This document shows positions 29,631-35,688 of a stretch of 35,688 nt of DNA, one piece after another (the stretch's first letter is position 1; every line of letters starts with the position of its first letter). Source of the DNA: Actinomycetota bacterium. Lineage in GTDB: Bacteria; Actinomycetota; Acidimicrobiia; Acidimicrobiales; Acidimicrobilacustridaceae. The stretch is from assembly GCA_009699125.1 (NCBI GenBank), contig WLOT01000005.1, positions 1-35,688 of the forward strand, read 5' to 3'. A program made the translations under genes and the position numbers. Under the pieces are notes generated by a model. That model saw only the letters and a program-made list of their open reading frames with translations, searched no databases and had not been told where the DNA came from.

Positions 29631-30872
29631 TCAGGCTGTGACCTTGGGCTCCTTGGGAAGGCCCAGCACTCGTTCGCCGACGATATTGCGCTGGATCTGC
29701 GAGGTTCCGCCCCAGATGGTCTCGGATCGACTGAAGAAGAACGAGGACTGGAGCGCATTGGCCGGATAGTTCGGGTTCACCGCACGGCGGCCGTAGCCGG
29801 GAACTGACTCTTCAGTCCCGGTGTCGCCAAGAAGCAACTGAGCTTCCGGACCGAGAACATCCATCGCAAGTGCCATCACCTGCTGGTGATACTCGCTCCA
29901 GAAAATCTTGTTTGTTGCACCGAGCGCCGCAACGCTGAAGTCCTTGCGATCCTGGACAACAGCAGTCAGTGAACGCAGACCATTGATGCGCATGATCTGC
30001 ACCTTCGACCACGCAAGCGCGATGCGCTGACGAATCATTGGATCGTTGATTGATCCGTTCTTCTTTGCCACAGCGATGATGTGGTTCAGTTCGGTTTCGA
30101 AACGGCGATAACCCGTTGTGGCTGATGTTCCTCGTTCAAAACCAAGCGTGGTCATTGCGACCGCCCAACCATTGTTGAGACCGCCAACAACGTTTTCCTT
30201 CGAACAGCGCGCATCAGTGAAGAACACCTCGGCAAATTCGGCAGAACCATCGACCTGCTTGATGGGACGAACTTCAACACCCGGCTGATCCATCGGGCAA
30301 AGCAAGTAGGAAATGCCTTTGTGCTTGGGTGCATCGGGATCGGTACGGCAAAGAATGAACACGTAGTCAGCGATGAATCCCTGAGTGGTCCAGATCTTTT
30401 GGCCGTTGATGACCCATTCGTCACCATCGAGAACAGCCTTCGTGCCGAGGTTCGCAAGATCGGAACCGGCGTCGGGCTCGCTAAAGCCCTGACACCAGGC
30501 GATGGTGCCGGAAAGAATCTTCGGGAGGAATTCCTTCTTCTGCTCTTCGGTACCCCACTGAAGAATGGTCGGACCAACGAGCGTGTCACCGAAGAAGTCG
30601 GCGCGCATCGGCGCACCTGCGTTCGCGAACTCTTCCGCCACCACAACGGCCTTCATGGTCGACAGTCCCTTGCCGCCATACTCGGCCGGCCACGACGCGC
30701 AGATCCAGCCGCCGCCGTACAACTTGGAGGTCCACTGCTCAAGGAACAGCGCGCGTTCGTCGGCTGTCATCTCGAATCCGGGTTCGAACCAACCCTTCGG
30801 GAGGTTCTCTTCAAGCCACCCGCGAACTTCGCTGCGATAGGCCTCGGCGTCTTCCGGATAGTTCAGGTCCAT
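29631..30872 (-). CDS. Acyl-CoA dehydrogenase
   Basis: WCQGFSEPDAGSDLANLGTKA, INGQKIWTTQGFIADYVFILCRTDP, SRSETIWGGTSQIQRNIVGERVLGLPKEP. Confidence 0.96.
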   Translation of the reverse strand: MDLNYPEDAEAYRSEVRGWLEENLPKGWFEPGFEMTADERALFLEQWTSKLYGGGWICASWPAEYGGKGLSTMKAVVVAEEFANAGAPMRADFFGDTLVGPTILQWGTEEQKKEFLPKILSGTIAWCQGFSEPDAGSDLANLGTKAVLDGDEWVINGQKIWTTQGFIADYVFILCRTDPDAPKHKGISYLLCPMDQPGVEVRPIKQVDGSAEFAEVFFTDARCSKENVVGGLNNGWAVAMTTLGFERGTSATTGYRRFETELNHIIAVAKKNGSINDPMIRQRIALAWSKVQIMRINGLRSLTAVVQDRKDFSVAALGATNKIFWSEYHQQVMALAMDVLGPEAQLLLGDTGTEESVPGYGRRAVNPNYPANALQSSFFFSRSETIWGGTSQIQRNIVGERVLGLPKEPKVTA

Positions 30873-30961
30873 GGGTGACAGTCTTCCGATGTGGACCTAT
30901 GCCGTCCAATCGTTTCGCCGAAGGGCAGCGAACCCGTGCCAGAGGGGTAGATTCGCCCCCT

Positions 30962-32134
30962 ATGAGCATCGCTGAGACTCCAACCAAAGCAGAGCGCTGG
31001 TCCTTCCAGTGGAAGGAACTCTTTAGCGAGGTCATCACCTCGGGCCTGTGCACCGGGTGTGCCGGCTGCGTGATCGCGTGCCCCCACGATGTCATTGGGT
31101 ACAACCACGAGGCTGGCGGTTACAAGCCTTTCCACATCGAAGACGAACTTGGCCCGACCAATTGCGGTCACGGCGAAAAGGGCTGCACCAGCTGCACGCG
31201 CGCATGCCCGCGGTTCCGGGTCTGGGAACCACAAGCCAACGAACACCTCTTCGATCGCGATCGCACCGACGATGAAGTTGCTGGCATCTACAGCGACATC
31301 CTTCTCACTCGCGCATCAGACGACATGGTTCACCGCATGGGCCAAGACGGCGGCCTGGTTTCGGCGCTTCTCATTTGGGCGCTCGATAACGATTACATCG
31401 ACGGTGCACTCACCTCGTATCTCGAAGGCGGCGACGCAGCGACCTGGAAAGCAATTCCTGGCGTAGCGACCAATCGCGAAGAAGTACTCGCTGGTGCAGG
31501 CAGCCGTTACACCTACTCGGCCAACACACTCGCAATGGACGAGGCAAAAGAGCGGGGCCTCAAGCGCCTCGCACTCGTTGGCATGAGTTGTCAGTCATCA
31601 ATCGCACCGGTCATGTGGTCGCGGAAGATCGGCAAAGTCTCAAAGCCAATCGTGTTCAACATTGGTTTGCTTTGTTCAAAGACCTTCGACGACGCGATCT
31701 TCGAAGAACTGTTTGAGGCGAAGTACCGCATCCCCAAAGCGGAAATCACCAAGATGAACATCAAGGGTGTCTTCCAGATCTGGACTCGTGACGGCGGCTA
31801 CCACGAGGTCAACCTCAAGGAATGTCACGACTGGACGCGTGAAGGATGCAATCACTGCCCCGATTTCGCAGCAGAACACGCCGACATTTCCACCGGCGGA
31901 ATCGGCAAGGACAATGACTGGACACTCACCATTGTTCGCACCGACGTTGGTCGCGAAATCATTCAGCGAATGATCGCCGATGGTTCAATCGAAGCTCGCC
32001 CCGGCGACGAAGATCCCGGAGCGATCGCACTCATGCGCAAACTCGCAGAGAAGAGCCGCGCTCGTTGGCCGCAATGGGCTGAGCCAGTTGTGCGCCTCGG
32101 ACTTCCGGAAAAGAAGAAGCCAGCAACGAAGTAA
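30962..32134 (+). CDS. Coenzyme F420 hydrogenase/dehydrogenase beta-subunit (FrhB) family iron-sulfur protein
   Basis: CTGCAGCVIACP and CGHGEKGCTSCTRACP clusters; MGQDGGLVSALL; CNHCPDFAAEHADISTGGIG. Confidence 0.9.
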   Translation: MSIAETPTKAERWSFQWKELFSEVITSGLCTGCAGCVIACPHDVIGYNHEAGGYKPFHIEDELGPTNCGHGEKGCTSCTRACPRFRVWEPQANEHLFDRDRTDDEVAGIYSDILLTRASDDMVHRMGQDGGLVSALLIWALDNDYIDGALTSYLEGGDAATWKAIPGVATNREEVLAGAGSRYTYSANTLAMDEAKERGLKRLALVGMSCQSSIAPVMWSRKIGKVSKPIVFNIGLLCSKTFDDAIFEELFEAKYRIPKAEITKMNIKGVFQIWTRDGGYHEVNLKECHDWTREGCNHCPDFAAEHADISTGGIGKDNDWTLTIVRTDVGREIIQRMIADGSIEARPGDEDPGAIALMRKLAEKSRARWPQWAEPVVRLGLPEKKKPATK

Positions 32135-32146
32135 CGCTGCGAGCGA

Positions 32147-32635
32147 TCAGCCTGCGGTTGTCGTTGAAGGAACTGCTGCCGTCGTCGTTGTCGACGCAGC
32201 GGCACCAGCTGCGCACTTGTTCACGGCGTCTTTGATATCGGAGGAAACGCCGTTCCAGGCCTTCTCGGGATCTGACTTCAGATCGCCATTAAGGGTGGTG
32301 AAGTCAGCAATCGACATTTTGTCGACGAACACTGCATACATGCAGAGGCAGTCTGACTGGCTCGTTCCCTTGACATCAGACTTGATCGTCGTACCAGTGG
32401 GCTTGAGGGCCGTATCGAGCGTTGACGCGCTTGACGCATTGATAGCGGTGATCTCGCCGGACGACGTGTAGAGATAATTGGTGCAGAGTTCAACAAAGTT
32501 CTGCTGCGTGAGGGTGTTGTACTCCTTGGGCGTGTTGTCTTGATTGCAACCGCTCAGACCGATCATCGCTACCAAGGCAAGGGCAACAACACCAGCGCCA
32601 ACTCGTCGTCCCAACATCGTGCTGACCATCCTCAT
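32147..32635 (-). CDS. Putative lipoprotein of unknown function
   Basis: Signal peptide with lipobox (LVAMIGLSGC); internal Cys residues (CTNYLY, DCLCMY); AAASTTTTAAVPSTTTAG tail. Confidence 0.7.
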   Translation of the reverse strand: MRMVSTMLGRRVGAGVVALALVAMIGLSGCNQDNTPKEYNTLTQQNFVELCTNYLYTSSGEITAINASSASTLDTALKPTGTTIKSDVKGTSQSDCLCMYAVFVDKMSIADFTTLNGDLKSDPEKAWNGVSSDIKDAVNKCAAGAAASTTTTAAVPSTTTAG

Positions 32636-32774
32636 GAACTTGATGCCGCAACGACCGGGGGGCCGTGGCGGGGTGTCGAAACCGTAGTCGGTGCCTCTCG
32701 ACCTCCCGACATCAACGACCCATGGCCGCCCGACCGGTCCATCGGCCAAGACGGCTCGGTAGGCTCTCCTTCCC

Positions 32775-33422
32775 ATGGCCCGTAAGCGATCTGCCCCTGC
32801 ACCAACCCTTGTTCTGCTCGTTCGCCACGGCCAGACACCGACCACCGGCACCACGCTGCCCGGCCGGGCCCGAGGGCTCCACTTAGCCGACCCCGGCATC
32901 GCCCAAGCCGAGGCTGCCGCCAGCCGAATCGCGAAACTGTCGAAAGTTTCAGCGATCTATGCCTCTCCACTCGAACGCACTCGTGAAACCGCCAAGCCGA
33001 TCGCCCGCGAGCGCAAACTCAAGGTGCAGATCGATCGCGGTCTTCTCGAGTGTGACTTCGGAGACTGGACCGGCAAGAAACTCGACGCGCTCCGAAAGCT
33101 TCCCGAGTGGACAACTGTGCAGCGCTACCCCAGCGGCTTTCGTTTTCCGAATGGTGAATCGTTCGCCGAAATGCAGACCCGCATGGTCGGCGCCATCGAC
33201 GGACTTGTCGCCAAGCACCCGGGACAAACAATCGTCGCGGTCTCGCATGCCGATCCGATCAAGGCAGCGATTGCGCAGGCACTCGGTACTCACCTTGATC
33301 TGTTTCAACGCATCGTCGTTTCGCCATGCTCTATCTCGGCGATCATGTATTCGTCCTCGGGACCAGCAGTCCTTTCTGTGAACTCCACCGGCGATGACTT
33401 GTCGAAGTTGGGACTTTCGTGA
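32775..33422 (+). CDS. Histidine phosphatase superfamily protein (MSMEG_4193-like)
   Basis: LVRHGQTPTT, YASPLERTRETAKPIA, ECDFGDWTGKKL, VSHADPIKAAIA. Confidence 0.9.
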   Translation: MARKRSAPAPTLVLLVRHGQTPTTGTTLPGRARGLHLADPGIAQAEAAASRIAKLSKVSAIYASPLERTRETAKPIARERKLKVQIDRGLLECDFGDWTGKKLDALRKLPEWTTVQRYPSGFRFPNGESFAEMQTRMVGAIDGLVAKHPGQTIVAVSHADPIKAAIAQALGTHLDLFQRIVVSPCSISAIMYSSSGPAVLSVNSTGDDLSKLGLS

Positions 33423-33937
33423 GCGAGTCCTGGGAGTTCATGGATCCCGATTCAATTGTTCCTGGCGCTTTTGGCGAGCCCGGTCGCCGTACGTTTTTCA
33501 TTCAAGCAAGCGATGCCGGACGCAGCGTGTCGTTCAAGGTCGAGAAACAACAAATCGCGGCACTCTGTGAATACCTCGATGGGATCCTGACCGACCTTCC
33601 CGCAATCCATCCCGGCCAATTCGTTGCACCAACCTCAGCGAATCCTCCCCTTGACATGCAATGGACGGTTGGTGGGCTCGCAGTCGCGTACGAAGAAGAC
33701 GACGATCGACTTGTCATCGTTGCGGAAGAACTCGCTGACTTCGATGAACTTTCCAGTGAAGCGTTCGACGAGGATTTCGGGTTCGATCCGGCGACAGCGC
33801 GCTTCCGCCTTTCACGTGCGCAGGTCGCTGCATTCATCGCCGTTGGCAATGACCTTGTTCGGGCCGGACGTCCTGCCTGCCGCTTATGCGGACGTCCGAT
33901 GGATCCAGGTGGCCACCCTTGTCCGCGTCTGAATTAA
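33419..33937 (+). CDS. DUF3090-like protein with C-terminal Zn-ribbon-like motif
   Basis: SWEFMDPDSIVPGAFGEPGRRTFFIQA...; C-terminal CRLCGRPMDPGGHPCPRLN; GTG start overlaps upstream TGA. Confidence 0.88.
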   Translation: MSESWEFMDPDSIVPGAFGEPGRRTFFIQASDAGRSVSFKVEKQQIAALCEYLDGILTDLPAIHPGQFVAPTSANPPLDMQWTVGGLAVAYEEDDDRLVIVAEELADFDELSSEAFDEDFGFDPATARFRLSRAQVAAFIAVGNDLVRAGRPACRLCGRPMDPGGHPCPRLN

Positions 33938-34647
33938 ACGTCTCAAACGGCGACGACATCACCGCCATCATCACAAAGGGCGAGATTGAACTCATCGGGC
34001 GAATGCCGTGGAGTTCGAACGCCACATTTCTCGCCGAAGCAACGCTTGACGAGCGCTCAACTCGAGTGATCTACAAGCCACACATCGGCGAACGACCTCT
34101 TTGGGACTTCCCCGACGGACTTTGGAAGCGGGAAGTTGCCGCGTACGAACTCAGCCATGCGCTTGGTTGGGAGGTTGTTCCGTTCACCGTCGGACGCGAG
34201 GACGCACCCCACGGAATTGGTTCCGTACAACGTTTCATCGATGCCGACTTTGAGCAGCATTACTTCACCATGCTCGAAGAGGAAGAAACCCACGATCAAC
34301 TGCAACGCATGGCGGTATTCGACTTCGTCTGCAACAACACCGACCGCAAAGGCGGCCACTGTTTGATTGACGATGACGGCCACATTTGGGGCATCGACAA
34401 CGGCCTGTCATTCCATGCCGAATTCAAACTTCGCACCGTCATCTGGGATTTCGGCGGCGAAGAGATTGACGACGAACTTCTTGCAGACCTGCAGTCGCTC
34501 GTCGACAACGGACTGAACGATGCGGTGAAAGGGTTGCTGGGCACCTTTGAACTGGATGCTGTGCTCGGCCGAGCTCGAGCACTCATCCGCGAAGGAGTGC
34601 TTCCAATCGACGAAAGCGGCCATCGCTACCCATGGCCATTGATCTAA
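33886..34647 (+). CDS. SCO1664-like protein with PI3/4-kinase-like fold
   Basis: VIYKPHIGERPLWDFPDGLWKREVAAYELS, VFDFVCNNTDRKGGHCLIDDDGHIWGIDNGLSFH; precise start uncertain within the overlap with the preceding gene. Confidence 0.88.
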   Translation: MRTSDGSRWPPLSASELNVSNGDDITAIITKGEIELIGRMPWSSNATFLAEATLDERSTRVIYKPHIGERPLWDFPDGLWKREVAAYELSHALGWEVVPFTVGREDAPHGIGSVQRFIDADFEQHYFTMLEEEETHDQLQRMAVFDFVCNNTDRKGGHCLIDDDGHIWGIDNGLSFHAEFKLRTVIWDFGGEEIDDELLADLQSLVDNGLNDAVKGLLGTFELDAVLGRARALIREGVLPIDESGHRYPWPLI

Positions 34648-34653
34648 CCGACG

Positions 34654-35187
34654 TCAGTCGCCGCTATAGGTAACCGTCGGCGCAACGTCTTTGTTCTCCC
34701 ACGTGGCCTTTGCGCCGCTGTGACCCACATTGACCACAAGCACCGATCCAAAGATGCAAAGCACAACCGCGAATACGCCAATGAGCGTGCGAAGCGGTCG
34801 AGTGATCGAAAGTTCGGGCAGGTTTCGCTTCGCCCGTTCTTTCACAAATTGATCAAACAACATCAATGTGCACGCGCTGCCACCGACAAGGAACGCGCCG
34901 ATCACACCTTGGTCACCCATCTCCGCGTGCGACTTCACCGCTGCGGTAACACGAACCGTTTCAAGAAGAGCTTCACCACTCTCCTTCGCAAAGAACGCAA
35001 AGAAGAAACCGATTACTCCGAGTACCGCAGTGATCCAACCAATCCGATTGCGAGCGGCCGGCCAGAACGCAATAACGACTGTTCCGATCGCAGCGAGCGG
35101 AACGAGCACGACCGCTGCATGAACCAACAGCGGATGACCGGGAAGTCCGAAAATCGAATCGAAGAGTGCGAACACAGCGGTCTCCAT
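34654..35187 (-). CDS. DUF2231-like membrane protein
   Basis: LFDSIFGLPGHPLLVHAAVVLVPLAAIG N-terminus and multiple TM helices. Confidence 0.75.
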   Translation of the reverse strand: METAVFALFDSIFGLPGHPLLVHAAVVLVPLAAIGTVVIAFWPAARNRIGWITAVLGVIGFFFAFFAKESGEALLETVRVTAAVKSHAEMGDQGVIGAFLVGGSACTLMLFDQFVKERAKRNLPELSITRPLRTLIGVFAVVLCIFGSVLVVNVGHSGAKATWENKDVAPTVTYSGD

Positions 35188-35225
35188 CGGTTGTGAACAC
35201 TCAGTCTGTCAGGCAATCACAACGC

Positions 35226-35263
35226 AAAAAGACAGATGCCCCGGTCATTGACCGGGGCATCTG
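35226..35263 (-). terminator. Intrinsic terminator after the etfA-like gene
   Basis: CAGATGCCCCGGTC-ATT-GACCGGGGCATCTG, 14-bp stem followed on the minus strand by TC then T5. Confidence 0.9.
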
Positions 35264-35282
35264 GACACTTCGGTGCTGAAGA

Positions 35283-35688
35283 TCAACGAGCCTTGAGAGC
35301 CTCGATGAGCTGCGGCAGAACCTTGTGCACGTCACCAACGATGCCGAGGTCGCTGACCGCAAAGATCGGCGCTTCAGCATCCTTGTTGATGGCGATGATG
35401 TTCTTTGAGCCCTTCATGCCGACCATGTGCTGCGTCGCACCGGAAATACCGGCGGCGATGTACACGGTGGGCTTGACGACCTTGCCGGTCTGTCCGACCT
35501 GGTAGCTGTAAGGCACCCAGCCAGCGTCGACGATGGCGCGGGATGCACCCGGGGCAGCGCTGAGAAGCTTGGCCAGGTCCTCGACGAGGGCGTACTTGTC
35601 CTGTTCGCCAAGACCACGACCACCCGACACCACGATTGCGGCTTCGTCGAGTGATGGCCCTTCACGCTCTTCAACGTGACGGTTGACG
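35283..35688 (-). CDS. etfA: Electron transfer flavoprotein alpha subunit (C-terminal part; runs off the window)
   Basis: VVSGGRGLG..., [77 protein letters not shown]. Confidence 0.96.
   Translation of the reverse strand, partial: VNRHVEEREGPSLDEAAIVVSGGRGLGEQDKYALVEDLAKLLSAAPGASRAIVDAGWVPYSYQVGQTGKVVKPTVYIAAGISGATQHMVGMKGSKNIIAINKDAEAPIFAVSDLGIVGDVHKVLPQLIEALKAR

Overview
The window (35,688 bp, GC-rich) reads as an ordinary actinobacterial chromosome segment with no phage, transposon or CRISPR signal. Lineage is probably Acidimicrobiia-like, but that is inference. Its backbone matches the classical actinobacterial order argS-lysA-hom-thrC-[thrB]-rho-rpmE-prfA-prmC-...-glyA-wecA-atpZ/I-atpB-E-F-H, all on the minus strand. 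The gene in the thrB (homoserine kinase) slot is not a GHMP kinase but an ApgM-type (COG3635-like) phosphoglycerate-mutase-fold protein. This is the strongest case for a non-canonical function here. Other points worth a second look: (i) the three-gene module histidine phosphatase / DUF3090 / SCO1664-like kinase-fold protein, of unknown function; (ii) an uncharacterised gene whose stop overlaps the prfA start; (iii) a perfect 8-bp dyad just upstream of the atp operon; (iv) a large hairpin with T-tracts directly after atpE; (v) a long rho leader with a 14-bp palindrome; (vi) recurrent CTACC/GGTAG promoter-like motifs, some placed so that leaderless mRNAs are likely. All function calls come from reading translated proteins by eye; no search was run.
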